Shown here piece after piece: positions 35,231 through 46,713 of a stretch of 64,000 nucleotides of DNA. This DNA comes from Cyathus striatus. Taxonomy: Eukaryota; Basidiomycota; Agaricomycetes; Agaricales; Nidulariaceae. Position 1 is the first letter of the stretch; each line of letters starts with the position of its first letter. Location of the stretch: positions 5,704,001-5,768,000 of the forward strand of contig JAOVFP010000006.1 of the NCBI GenBank assembly GCA_025738555.1, written 5' to 3'. A program made the position numbers and the translations under genes. Under the pieces are notes generated by a model. The model was not told where the DNA came from. It did no database searches and saw only the letters and a list, made by a program, of their open reading frames with translations.

Positions 35231-38200
35231 CTATGTAACAGGAGTAGAAGGATTGGGCTTATCGGGATAACGAGTGTGAAATTCCTCTATGAGCTCTGTA
35301 GCATGTTCTACTTCGGTGGCAGCCAACCAAGTGAGTTCTTTGTCGGTTCCTTCATAACCAGTCCATCGGACTAAGTAACGAAGAGGGCATTTCTTGAACC
35401 GGTGATCCAGCTTGGAGTCACAGATCTCACTGATCTCGAATTCGATATCTCTGTCGATTTCCACAGGGGGAGGTGGAGGTATCTCTCGACCAGGGATAGT
35501 GTTTTCAACTGTGGGCTCGAGCATAGAAACATGGAATACAGGGTGTACAGCTCGGAAATTGGAAGGGAGTCTAAGGGTGTGGGAGTGGGTACCAGTTTCG
35601 GCAATGATCTCGAAAGGACCGTAATACTTTTCAGCCAATTTCTTGGAAGGGTGAGTGGTGTTAAAGAACTTAGCACGAACGAAGGCTTTGGTTCCAACTT
35701 TGAACTCCAGGGCAGGCAAGCGATGGTTGTCTGCTCCGACCTGATAGCGCTTCTGAGCAAGTGCTATTTCAGCCTTGAGGTTTTCATGAAGTTCCTGGAG
35801 GTCCACGGCGTAGTCCCTGGCATGAACGGAGGTAACATCACGTTCGGGATAGACTGAAATCTGTGGATGATAACCCTTATTGGCGAAGAAAGGAGTCGTA
35901 TTAGTGGTCGAGCTCGGTGTATTGTTATACACGAACTCAGCGATAGGGAGGAGATCAGCCCAGTTGTCCTGCTGGTAATTGAAGTAGATGCGGAGGTACT
36001 GCTCTAAGACTTGGTTAATGCATTCAGTTTGTCCGTCGCCTTCTGGATGGTATCCGGAGGTAAAGTGTAGGTTAATGTCAAGAACCTTACCAAGAGACCG
36101 GAAGAAGTGGGAGACGAACTCTGAGCCATGATCGGAGGTAATGTGGCTGGGAACACTGTGCTTAGAGAATACGTGCATGACAAAGAGCTTAGCGAGCTGG
36201 GCGGAGGTGATGGTGTTATGACAAGGGATGAAGATAGCTTGCTTGCTAAGGCGGTCAACAATAACTAGGATTGAATTGTACTTATCAAATCCAGAGATGG
36301 GAAGCGTTTCAATGAAGTCCATAGAGATAGAGTTCCATGGGTGCTCTGGAATAGGGAGTTGCTTCAAGGTACCATAGGGATGGTGACGCTGTGGTTTAGA
36401 CCGTAAGCAGATGGTGCAAGACTTACAATAGTTCTTGACATAAGTACGAAGTTCAGGCCAAGTATATTCCCGTCAAATATTATCCAAGGTCTTGTTCTGA
36501 CCAGGGTGTCCGGCGAGTAAGTGATCATGTTTGTACTGGACAATGTGAAGGCGGAGAGAATCGTCATCTGGGACATAAATCCGGTTGTCGAGGCAGAGTA
36601 AGCCATCTGAACCGACAGACCAACGATTAGTAGGATTGTGAAGGTGGATGGACGCGACAGTGTCTAGGGGTTGGGTGGTGAGGATGTCGCAGTGGAGTTG
36701 CTCAACATCCATAATGATGCTGGCATGGAGAACAGGATGAAGGAGTGTGGTGGCACAGATAGAGGCAATGAGCTGTTCTTGGGTAAAAACAGGGCAAAAA
36801 TTGTGTGGATTGACTTTGGCATAGTCGTTATTCCCCCCTTTAGGGTAGATGTCCCATTGTCTAGTTAAAGCGTCAGGTTTCACACCAAGTTTCCCTGGGT
36901 GGAAACGAATAACCAGATTAAACTGAGACAGGTACTCTGACCAACGAGCCTGACAGCGAGTGAGAATCTTGGTGGTGGAGAAATACTCTAAGTTTTTATG
37001 GTCAGTAACCACATCAACCAGAGTACCAGAACCTTCCAAGTAGTGTCGCCAGACACAAAAAGCTTCAAAAATAGCCAGGAGTTCCTTGTCGTGGGTGTCG
37101 TAATTCAGTTCAGGAGTAGTGAAGGTACGGGAATGGAATGCAATAGGGTGAATATTGCCATCATCAGCAACAATCGAGAGGATTGCTCCGAGAGCATAGT
37201 CGGAGGCGTCAGTTTCTACAATGATCTGGGCGTCAGGGACCCAATGAGTGAGTACAGGGGCTGTAGTGAAGGCGTCCTTAAGTTTCTCGAATGCCGAATG
37301 GCAAGCTGGAGAAAAGTCCCACTTCAAACCCTTGCAGGTAAGACGAGTGAGTGGCACTACAATGTTGGAGTAGTGCTGGATAAAGTGCCTATAGAAGTTG
37401 GTGAACCCAAGGAAAGACTGAACATCTTTGACCTTCTTAGGTTCAGGCCAATCCCTAATGGTTTGGACTTTATCCTGGGACATAGTGAGGCCGCCCGGAG
37501 AAAGGACATAATCTAAGTACTCAACAGATTCAGTGTGGAATTCACACTTGTCCACCCGGGCATAGAGCCCATATTGGCATAAACGCTTGAGGACTTCATT
37601 AACATGCCGTTTGTGCTTCTCGAGACTATTGGAGTAGATTAGTATATCGTCGAGGTAGACTGTAAAGCACACATTGAGCATGTCCTTGAAGATGTCGTTC
37701 ATGAAACATTGGAAAGCCGCAGGTGCATTGGTGAGTCCAAACGGCATAACTAGCCATTCAAACGAGCCATAGCGAGTGCGAAAAGCGGTCTTCCATTCAT
37801 CTCCATCAGCGATGCAGACTAAGTGGTAAGCATGGCGGAGATCGATCTTGGTGTAGATTCTAGCCTTGCGAGGAGAGTCAAGGAGGTTGGAAATAAGTGG
37901 AAGGGGATATCAATCCTTTTTGGAGATTGCATTAAGCCCACAGAAATCGACACAGAGTCGAAGGGATCCATCTTTCTTCCAGACAAAGAGCACTGGTGCT
38001 CCGTGTGGAGAACGAGAAGGACGGATGAAGCCAATCTGGAGATGTTCGTCAATGAACTCTCGTAGAGAGGCCAACTTGGACTGCGAGAGTGAATATACAG
38101 TACTGACTGGAGGAGACGTACCTTCCTCCAAGTTGATCCGGAGATCATAAGGGCGATGCAGAGCAAGAGTGTCTGCTCATGTTTTGCTGAAGACATCAGC

Positions 38201-38957
38201 AAACTCGTGGTATTCCGGAGGAATACTAGAAAGGTCCACGGCTTCTGCAGCCATGGCAGCGGCAGAAGCTGAAACTACGGCACCGACTTGTATCCTAAAC
38301 ATCTGCGAGCCTGCGAGCTTACTAGCCCGGAGAAAAGCTGCAGCATTAATGAGCGAGATACTAGGTGGACTATTGTCCAACAGAGGAACAGAAGACAAAG
38401 CTGGTGATGGAGAGGTTTGCAAGGAGGCAGATGCCTTCAGTGCAGGTGTCAACAAAGACAGAGAAGATTCTCCTAGGACTGGGGTTTGGAAGCCAAGTAT
38501 ATGTCTCTCAGTCCAGTCAATCAACGGATTGTGTTGGGAGAGCCAGTTAAATCCTAATACCACAGAACAGGAAGAATCGAGCGGAGTTACATAGAATGAA
38601 ATATCCATGCATTCACCAGTAGGAAACGCTACAGATAATAAAATACTCTCTGTAAGTATGGAGTTAGAGGTACCGTCAAAAAGTTTCAGTGCAATGGGAG
38701 GGACCGGAGTTGTGGGGAGGTTGTGCTCCCTCACAAACGACGCAGTCAGCAAAACAATGGGTTGAACCAGAATCGATGAGCGAAAGGAAGGAAAGAGGTA
38801 TATCCGGCGCAGCTGGAGAAAATGAAGTCAAAGGAATATTTACAGCTTGGGGATCATAAAGAGCGGATGCATTTAGTCTTATCTCCTTAGGTGCACAGGA
38901 GAGATTAACACGGCCCTCAGCCTGTGCGGAGTCACTGGAGCCACTCTCTATTTTTTC
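35231..38957 (-). pseudogene. chromovirus pol: protease, RT, RNase H, integrase, chromodomain
   Basis: Read on the minus strand. The frame is entered by a -1 shift at the end of gag. Domains: protease with LIDSGSTHCF near 38785; RT with [17 protein letters not shown] (37747-37720) and the catalytic YLDD (about 37665); RNase H with ETDASDYALGAIL (about 37220); integrase with CKSC zinc-finger end near 36420, MDFIETLP, SDHGSEF and the downstream Glu (DDE); C-terminal chromodomain YLVRWTGYEGTDKELTW (near 35350). Defects: TGA at 38177-38179, 37910-37912 and 36473-36475, each where Arg (CGA) is expected, and a 1-base frameshift near 38745 in the protease. Inactive copy, but the damage is light. Confidence 0.92.
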
Positions 38958-38960
38958 GAA
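38948..38960 (-). promoter_or_regulatory. probable -1 ribosomal frameshift site at the gag-pol junction
   Basis: On the minus strand gag ends TCG AAA AAA TAG. Stepping back one base on the A6 run (38951-38956) gives the pol frame with no other stop between it and the protease. This fits -1 frameshifting, common in Ty3/gypsy. A heptamer of strict X-XXY-YYZ form is not present, so efficiency is unknown. Confidence 0.55.
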
Positions 38961-40741
38961 CTCTCAGCTGAGTTCGCTGAGGGAGTTGCCTCGGTAGAGG
39001 TGGCAGTGGCCACACGGGCTTTGGCGGCAGAGGCTGCCTTTCGACAGTCCTTGGCCTGATGACTGGCGTTGCCACAGAATAGGCAAAGCTTCTGGTCCAG
39101 GCGACATTTACATTCCTCCGGGGTGAGTTTCCCGTCAGAACCAAGCTTCCCAGTCAAGTCTGGTGCCTTGGACTGGTTCTGCTTTTGCTTGTTCTTGGGT
39201 TTCCCCGAGGACAAAGCGGAGGTAGAAGAGGCGGAGGAGGAGGTAGAGGAGGATGGAGTCTTGGAGGAGAAGGAAGAATTCGAAGTTGACTTCGAATTCT
39301 GATTGCCCTTGGGCTTCTCCGAAGACTTGGCAGCAGATTTGCTGCGCTTCTCCTCAATATTGTGCTCGGTATTGCGCTCCCAATGCCTCTGATCGTAGCC
39401 CTGGGCTACCTTCTTAGTCCTGGCAAGGGTCGTAGGCCGGCCTTGCTCTCGATGAGAGAGAGCATCCTTTAAACGAGGACAAAGGCCACGGTAATATGCC
39501 GAGTTGAGGGCAGCATCATCCCAAGGCAAGAGTGCAGCATATTCGTTAAATTTGATCTCATAGGTGGTGAGACACTGATTATCCTCCATGTGGAGGGAGA
39601 ATATGCAGATTTCAGCCTCACCAACAGGGTTGGTATGGCCGAAGTGAGTACGGAGGAGCTGAATGAAGTAGCCCCATGAGTCCATCCATGGCTCATATGC
39701 ATCATCATCGAGATGAGTGGCAAACAGGTTGCTGGCAGAGCCATGGAGGAAAGTCAACGCGTAGTTGACTTTAGAGGCATCGTCCGGGTACAACTGAGGG
39801 TTGTTCCGGAACACCAAGCGGACTTGCGTGATGAAGGGCTCCAGCTTAAGAGTGTTGGAGCCGTCGAAGTTGTCTGGCTGGTTAACCTTCTTCTCCCGAA
39901 TGGGAGGAGGTGGTGGTGGAGGTGGTGGTGGCGGGGCAAAATAACCTGCCACAGAGGCCACCATTTCCAGGATTTCATCCCGGGTGAAATTGTAATGGGG
40001 TCTTGCAGTTGGGTGACGAGGGTCGCAGTAGGCATCCCTGGAGGGAGGCCTTGAAGGAGGTTCCGAGGGAGAATTGGAGGGAGGATTAGAGGGAGGACCT
40101 CCAGGGCCATTTGGTCCGCCAGGACCATTGCCACCGGCACCTGCCTGCTCATCATCGTCCCCTTGATCGTTGTCTCCTTGATCATCATCTCCAGAACCGT
40201 TACCATCATCTCCAGAGTCATCACCATCATCTCCAGCATCGTCTGGAGGTGCGCCATTTCCAACTCCGGCAGAATTGCCAGCAGAGGAAGGTGGTAGTGG
40301 AGGGAGTCCTCCACTGCCTGATGCTACAGGCTGTTGGGCAGGTGGTGAATGGGCTGTGGGTGTTTGCTGCTGGCGTGCAGCTACACCTTCCGGAGGTAGT
40401 TGAGTATCCACTGGTTCTATGGATGCAGTGGGAGTAAGGGTGGGGTCATAAGGAACACTCAATGGAATTGGGCATGGAGCGTGCAATTGATTACTGTGAA
40501 CTGGCTGAAGTTCATGAGCTGCATGATGAGTGGAGGTAATTCCTCCAGAAATGAGAGCACTAGCTGAGGGTGGGGCATTCCGCCAAGAGAGAGGCGGAGC
40601 AGAGTCAACACGACGAGGCGTGTTAGCTGTGTTTCGTTCACGGGCTTGCTGAGCAACTAGACGATTGCTACGGCGCACATTGTTTTGTTGCTGTTCATCG
40701 CTCCTAGCATGTGCAGTCTGAGTCTGCATGTGGGTAGCCAT
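38948..40741 (-). CDS. chromovirus gag (capsid plus zinc knuckle)
   Basis: Structural protein that packages retrotransposon RNA. About 597 codons on the minus strand with no internal stop. N-terminal third is low-complexity (Gln, Pro, Gly/Asp runs and a poly-Pro tract near 39915). A capsid-type retrotransposon gag domain follows (EPFITQVRLVF near 39840 to GLCPRLKDAL near 39470). A Ser/Lys-rich linker is next, then the CCHC knuckle CLFCGNASHQAKDC near 39075. I chose the Met at 40739-40741. The upstream ATG at 40799-40801 overlaps the LTR end and exists only because this LTR has TCATGA where the other has TCACGA. Confidence 0.88.
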   Translation of the reverse strand: MATHMQTQTAHARSDEQQQNNVRRSNRLVAQQARERNTANTPRRVDSAPPLSWRNAPPSASALISGGITSTHHAAHELQPVHSNQLHAPCPIPLSVPYDPTLTPTASIEPVDTQLPPEGVAARQQQTPTAHSPPAQQPVASGSGGLPPLPPSSAGNSAGVGNGAPPDDAGDDGDDSGDDGNGSGDDDQGDNDQGDDDEQAGAGGNGPGGPNGPGGPPSNPPSNSPSEPPSRPPSRDAYCDPRHPTARPHYNFTRDEILEMVASVAGYFAPPPPPPPPPPPIREKKVNQPDNFDGSNTLKLEPFITQVRLVFRNNPQLYPDDASKVNYALTFLHGSASNLFATHLDDDAYEPWMDSWGYFIQLLRTHFGHTNPVGEAEICIFSLHMEDNQCLTTYEIKFNEYAALLPWDDAALNSAYYRGLCPRLKDALSHREQGRPTTLARTKKVAQGYDQRHWERNTEHNIEEKRSKSAAKSSEKPKGNQNSKSTSNSSFSSKTPSSSTSSSASSTSALSSGKPKNKQKQNQSKAPDLTGKLGSDGKLTPEECKCRLDQKLCLFCGNASHQAKDCRKAASAAKARVATATSTEATPSANSAESSKK

Positions 40742-40795
40742 GAGAGAAAGAAAGGCGTTATGAGAAGAGGAATCCAAGGTGGTAGTTTCATATAC

Positions 40796-41419
40796 TGTCA
40801 TGACTGTGCCCCTAGCCTGACTTAGTGGCAGAGTACGAGAGAGTGACTGCGGAGAAGCAAGGGTAAGTATGAGACGAAAGCAGAGAACGATAACTCAGGG
40901 GGTAGGACTTCGGCTTCAGCTTATGTGCTGCACCCCTGGGATTCCCAGTCCTGGATTTCGGAGTAAGGGCAAGCCCTTCGGAGAAGACGAGAGATGGAAG
41001 ACAAGAGGTGTAACTCAAGTCAGACGAAAGGGTGAGGACATAGTTCAATATGAAACTGAGGACTAAGTACAAATCGAGTACTACTTAAATACTAGAGACT
41101 CGGAGTAAGTAAAGGCGTGTACGTAGAATGAAGACTATAACTAATTAAACATAATAAAACACATTGGAGAAGTGAGCGTGTATGGCGGTGTAAAGTAAAA
41201 CAGATAGTGGCACACTTAAGAATGATAAGTGACTCACTATGTGATGTATACTACAATACTGAGGGAATAGCTCAGTAGAATGGAAGAAAGGAAACAAGAG
41301 TAATCTATGTACAGTAATCAATAAGTAATATTAAGAACATAATCAAAGTCCGGAGTAAACAAAGGGAAAGATGGAGTAAGAGCATAGGGGTCCGGAGGTA
41401 GGCGACATGGGATATGACA
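40796..41419 (-). repeat. 5' LTR of the chromovirus
   Basis: 624 bp, starting TGTCATGACTG on the plus strand and ending GATATGACA, followed by the target duplication AGCTC (41420-41424). Confidence 0.93.
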
Positions 41420-41424
41420 AGCTC

Positions 41425-41563
41425 TAGCAAAGTTGATACTTATGATCAACCAGCATCTGCTTCTCCAGATCAAATGAACAGTTTACTGCTGAGCTTTCTT
41501 CCAAAGACAAGTCAGAAAGGATTAATTGAAGTTATTGAAGCTTATGCTAGCCAACTTGAATAA
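41425..41563 (+). pseudogene. F-box/LRR-like gene, last piece, 3' side of the retrotransposon insertion
   Basis: Joined in frame to 32468 through one AGCTC copy, the sequence continues (SSSKVDTYDQPASASPDQMN ... EAYASQLE) to a TAA at 41561-41563. This confirms that the retrotransposon landed in an exon. Confidence 0.6.
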
Positions 41564-44500
41564 ATGTTACATATGGGGAAAGTGATATATCTATATTTTT
41601 ACATATTAGGGTAATATTGTACTCAAGTTGATTCCACAACAATGATTCACTGCCCTCAGTTATTGGTCCATAGCTGACAAATGTTAGAGAGTGCTAATAT
41701 GTGCTCACTCAGAGAGGGGCTTCTGTGGCATTCAGCTTGAGAAAACATGGATATAGTTTCATGCAAATATATGGATTAAAGACTCTTTATTAAAAGTTAT
41801 TTAAAAAGGATGGGGGGATATCAAGACACTGTAGAGTACAGTTATAGTATCCTGACAACACTGAGGGTTGAACTACAATAGCACATGTATTGGGAGGAAT
41901 GGCTAAAGCAGATGGCACAGGCATCATTATCAATACCTGTTTATCAGTGTCCTGAAACAAAAAAATTGAAGACTTACTCTTCTCAAGTCATGCAGGAAAC
42001 TGAAGGTTGACAGTTTCCATTCTTAAAGCAGGCATTTACCACAGTAGCATGAGGAGCAACATGGTCAAAGTGCACATTTATTGTGCCACATGACTTTTGA
42101 TGGTACTGCAACTTTTTACAAGGCTGAACTGTGCAACTGTACATGCAGTCTTGCTGAGCAATGTGTAGTATCCCATGTGGTGTCTGCATGTGAGTCACAT
42201 GATGGTTAGATAAGATAATGAAATAAGACTCTAACAAAGAGCTGTAGAGCAGGTGTTTCACCTGTACTACAAAAATTGATATGTTACAATTTATATTACA
42301 TAATGAAGTAATAGGGCCTGCAAGTGGCAGAGCCCACTACCTAGTAAATTTCATCAAAAATTATCTGACCATATGTAACAATAAGATGTAGCATGCAAAG
42401 TAAAAGGACAATGAAAAGTGGAAAGAAGGTGGGGAACAATTTAAAAAGGCTGAACAATTCAAAAATATGAAATACATTGAAAATCTGGAATTTCAGGCAT
42501 TCAGTTTTATATTTGTTAATACAGAAAACAATGGAGTACATGTACAGGTTCTGGCTCTAATTATATTGTAGCTATATAGTGTTGTGGACACAATACTTGA
42601 TAGCTGACAAGATACCAATAAGTTCAGAGTTGAGACCAGTATCATTGCAGTAGATACACTGCTGTGATGTGTGACTGAACATTTGGTCAAAATGATACAG
42701 TAACATGAGTTCTATAGGCACAATTAGAAATTTGGAACATATGTAATGAGAGTAAACAGGGGAAATGGTTATTACTGGCAGGGGATACCAATCCACAAAT
42801 TGCCTTCCTAGGAAGTCCAAACATCCCCATAACCCAACTACCTTAAAAGGTAGTGGGAATCAGCTGATGTGCATGTCGACACATTTGTGCACTCTCTCTT
42901 CACTCTTGCATCACTTGAATGCCACTATTACTCAATAGTAATTCAAGATCATCAGTATTGCACACTGCCAGGACCCACTGAATGTGCAGTTTGCTTTACC
43001 AAAGGCCATGTCACTACCCTATGCCTCCCTCCCCAAGTTTTTACTTTACAAACTTTCTTTCAATTCATCAGTATGCTTTATATTTCAAGCTTTTCCTTTT
43101 TCTTCCAATAATGTACAATCTCTAAACCTTTAATTTCCATTTTATTCCACTATTCCTCATTAAGTGCTCTCTTTATCCTAATCTATATAGTATTCCCCTT
43201 GGAATTCCTCCCACAATCACTTTTGGAATGCTGCAAACCTGCTTTTGGAACAGGGGAGCCCATGCATGCTTTCACATTCTTGGGATGATTGGGCTTCCCT
43301 CCCAGCAGTCTTGGTGTGGTCTCCGATTCATTTTGGATTGAATGTGTGTGCTCCATCCCCTTTTATCACTGATCTCTGCTGGGTTTATAATGCTGGTGCT
43401 GTGTGCAGGCTCCTCATTTTGCAATCCTCTTCCTGACAGTCATTGTCTGTTTTCTGTCTTTCTCCTTTTCTATCTGTGGTTGGTTTTTCATGGGTGGCCT
43501 GATGTCTCAGTGAGTGTTATGTTTCTGTGTTTGTTGGTTCCATGGCTCACAATATTGCTCCTCTGGCAGAATTTTTGCTGCCAGAATTCATTGTGTAGTG
43601 GAAGTTATTGTGTTGTACTAAGGGTTTGCATATAGGGATGGCAGTTGTTTTGACATGGTGTGGGATTACAAAAGTATGTGGACCTTCTCTTATTGTTGCC
43701 AATGTTCTCTCACTAGTAGCTGTTGATTGAGGGTATTTAAATATTAGACAACAGTAGGTTTTCCTGCTTTCTGGTGCAAAGAGTAGATAGCCTGTATTAC
43801 ATATAAGTATGGTGAACACTAAATAGTAGTATTTACATGGGTGTTAAACTGAATTTGCAATGATACCACATGTACATTGTTGAGTCACATGATGATTTAA
43901 GTAATACTTAAGTACTTAGAATAGAAATTCTAAATACAATAATAATACTCAAATCCTGAGGTGTGATTTCAGTAAGTTCAAGGGGTGTAATTGTGTCTAT
44001 TCCAAATTTAGAACACATTAAAATTAGAACAAGTAAACTCAGGCTGTTTTCGGTACACATCAAAGTGTTTCAAAGTCAAAGTATTCAGATTTCAATTCAG
44101 CAAACTCAGTACATAGTTCTTGGTGTCTAAATGTCTTTTAACTAATTCTGATTCTCATCTGATTTGTCTTTACACACCCTGTCTGTGGGAGGGAAGAATG
44201 CCTGGCAGTTCTTGCCTTATTCCTTCCCCTTTCCCCTAGTATATACCTATCTCTTATCTACTTATTTACAAATTGCATAGTAATAAAATCTTATTATATT
44301 CTATTTGATTTCTGGGTATTTCAATGGCATAAGCACTGCATCAGTGCCCAGGCAGTGGTCAGCCAATCATGTGCATAGCCCAGTGCACCGCACCCCCTTT
44401 CTGCAATGCAGACTCATTTGAGTGTTCCATCAGTTACCCTCCTAATCAGGTAATCAGCTGATGTGGCAGTGTAAGCTGCTTCACATCAATTTCATTTACA

Positions 44501-44600
44501 TTGGTCTTGCAGGTCAGTTCCCCACTTTTGCACTCACTCCTGACTGTCAAGATACTCAGTCCCAGTGCTTTCTTTCTTCCTTTCCCCCCTTCTCATTCTC
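41564..44600. other. gene-free, CpG-poor region with probable LTR remnants
   Basis: No protein family recognised in short frames (for example 41983-42261 minus, 42869-43111 plus). 44160-44340 has an LTR-like order of features (TATATACC near 44240, AATAAAATC near 44282) but no defined ends. Confidence 0.4.
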
Positions 44601-44639
44601 TCTCTCTTTGTCTTGCTATCTTGTTGTCATCATTGTCAT

Positions 44640-45060
44640 TCAAGCCCACTGGTCTCATGTCTTGTTGGATCAGGGTCTAGGTCTCTGGGATTTAGTAAGT
44701 CCATGTTTTATCTGTATCCATACTGTGTGTTATATTGACTTTTCCATCATCAGGTATCTTAGTTCTGGGTTCCAGGTACTCATGTACAGAAGGCAATGTT
44801 TTTTTGTAGAAAGGTAAAGTGTGTTTGTATTTTTATTGGTTTAAAAGTTTTAAAACCAGTACTTAGGCAGAGTTTACATTTTTAGTAGGTTTTTTTTGTA
44901 TCCCTTGTTTAATTATGGGAGGCAGCATGGGAATTCAGCCCCCTCCTGCTGTTTCCTTACTCAATGTGTGTGATACTGGGGTCTCAAAGTTGAGACATTA
45001 AGAAGTTTTTAAAATAGGGTACAATGTTTCTATTTACATGTGTATCAACATATACATGGA
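44640..45060. repeat. dispersed repeat, CpG-decayed copy (LTR-like)
   Basis: Aligns with 60865-61240: both have AGGGTCT.GG, then GGTAAAGTGT, TTTTATTGGTTTAA, AAAACCAGTACT, TATGGGAGGC, CTGTTTCCTTACTC and GGGGTACA. CpG in the 61-kb copy (GGCGGCGCGGGAAC, CTCGACGCG) is TG/CA here (GGCAGCATGGGAAT, CTCAATGTG). Confidence 0.75.
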
Positions 45061-45454
45061 TAATTCAAGAATTTATCAATAATACATGTAAATTTGGACA
45101 TGTAGAATGCAATAAACTAAGTCATAAACCAGGCAATAGCATAGCACACTATACACATATCAGTTATAGGTGGTCATAGGTATGGGTGTCAGTAGGTAGG
45201 TATGTATGGGTCTAAACCCATAATCTGTACATTAATTGATGACACCTATGGGTGCTAGCAGGTATGGTTCACCTATCTAACTCTCCTACCTACTTTATTG
45301 TTCACTACTTGCCCTCTTAAAAGTTGTTCTCAACTTTCTCCACTTTGCAGTATGTACTTATTGATCTTAAATAATCACATGATTCTGTTCACATTTTTCT
45401 TTAGCCTGTGCAAAGCACAGATTAACTGTTTGCTTGTTAGAAAAGGACTCATGG

Positions 45455-46200
45455 TCAACCACCCTAGTACTTAGTATACCCTGTAGTTGGGTACCTAACA
45501 ATTTCGAGTTATTCATTGATTTTTGACTGATTTCTCATTGATTGCACATTTATTTCTCATTGATTTCTTTTTTAATTGTCATTGATTTCACTCTAATGAT
45601 TTTTAATGATTTCAGACTGAACTGGGATTGATTTCTACTTAATGTAATTAATTGATTGACCTCTCATTGATTTCATACTAATTAGCACTGATTTCACTTA
45701 TATTCACAAGCAATGATTTCAAACTATTAAAATGGTAAGTAATTGATTTCACCCTACCATATTTGAAATGAATCACCCTCTTTGTGATGAAACAGTTTGC
45801 CACCCCACTGCTTACTGACAGCAATCAATCAGAAACAAAGCCATGACTTGATCTAAGGGCCTTGCTGAAAGGCCGAAGCGGAATTCCTAAAATTTGATGA
45901 AGTCGAGTGTGGTTGTCCGGCTTTCCATAGAAAGGACTAATGGTCTAGTAGATAAAGTAAGTGTATGTACGTAGTTGACCACCCCACTATTTCGTATATC
46001 CTGTAGTTGGGTAACTAACAATTTCGAGTTATCTATTGATTTTTGATTCATTTTTGATTGATCTCTCATTTATTTCTCATTGATTGTACATTTATTTCAC
46101 TCTAATGACTCCTAATGATTTCTCATTGAACTGGAATTGATTTCTAGCTACAAAAGGATTGATTTGATTGATTGATCCCAAATTTATTAATTTAATGATC
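45455..46200. repeat. duplicated block with TGATTTCTCAT-type short repeats
   Basis: 45455-45530 and 45976-46045 share CCTGTAGTTGGGTA-CTAACAATTTCGAGTTAT, and each is followed by degenerate ATTGATTTCTCATTGATT repeats. Offset about 520 bp. No gene. Confidence 0.75.
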
Positions 46201-46713
46201 TCGCATGCCAATGATGATTCCAAATGCACTCAATAAAACCCCAGTTCATTGTCCAGCAGCTTACCAGAAGTGATCAATCAAATTGAAAGCCACGACTCGA
46301 TTCGGCTCGACGAACTTTTCACTGGGTCTGAGATCTGATGCATGATTAGATTAGATAATGTGTAGTGATATGAGTTTGATGCTTGTGACTAGTGTGACTG
46401 GTGATGTGAGCGTGAGTTCCAAGTGTGTTCGGTGTTTTATAGTGTGTTTTATGATATGTTTTACACAGTGATCCTGTTTTATAAGTAGAATGATGCGTGA
46501 AAGTGATATCTACATACTAAGGAGATGGTATCAAAGGCAGAGGCTATGCAAACACGCGACAACATTCGCCTTTCTCTCTCTCTGCACTACCAAGTACTTA
46601 CACTATCAGCTATTTAACATACTCTCCTTAACCTTGTCCATGCCCCCAGCCCCTTTCTCCTCCCCTCCTTATATCCCCCCTTCCTCCCAGCCTCTCCTTT
46701 CCCAGTCCCAGCC

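Larger units (their letters stand above)
32474..41419 (-). mobile_element. Ty3/gypsy chromovirus LTR retrotransposon, full length, with an extra antisense gene
   Basis: Two LTRs (32474-33074 and 40796-41419), TGTCA...TGACA, with identical 5-bp flanks AGCTC (32469-32473 and 41420-41424), bound an 8.9-kb element transcribed on the minus strand. In that direction: 5' LTR, gag, a -1 shift into pol (protease, RT, RNase H, integrase, chromodomain), an oppositely oriented gene, polypurine tract, 3' LTR. LTRs differ at scattered sites, many of them CpG transitions, and by an indel of about 20 bp (right LTR longer, near 41355-41375). CpG-rich compared with its surroundings, so a relatively recent arrival, but pol and the antisense gene carry stops. 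Confidence 0.95.
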
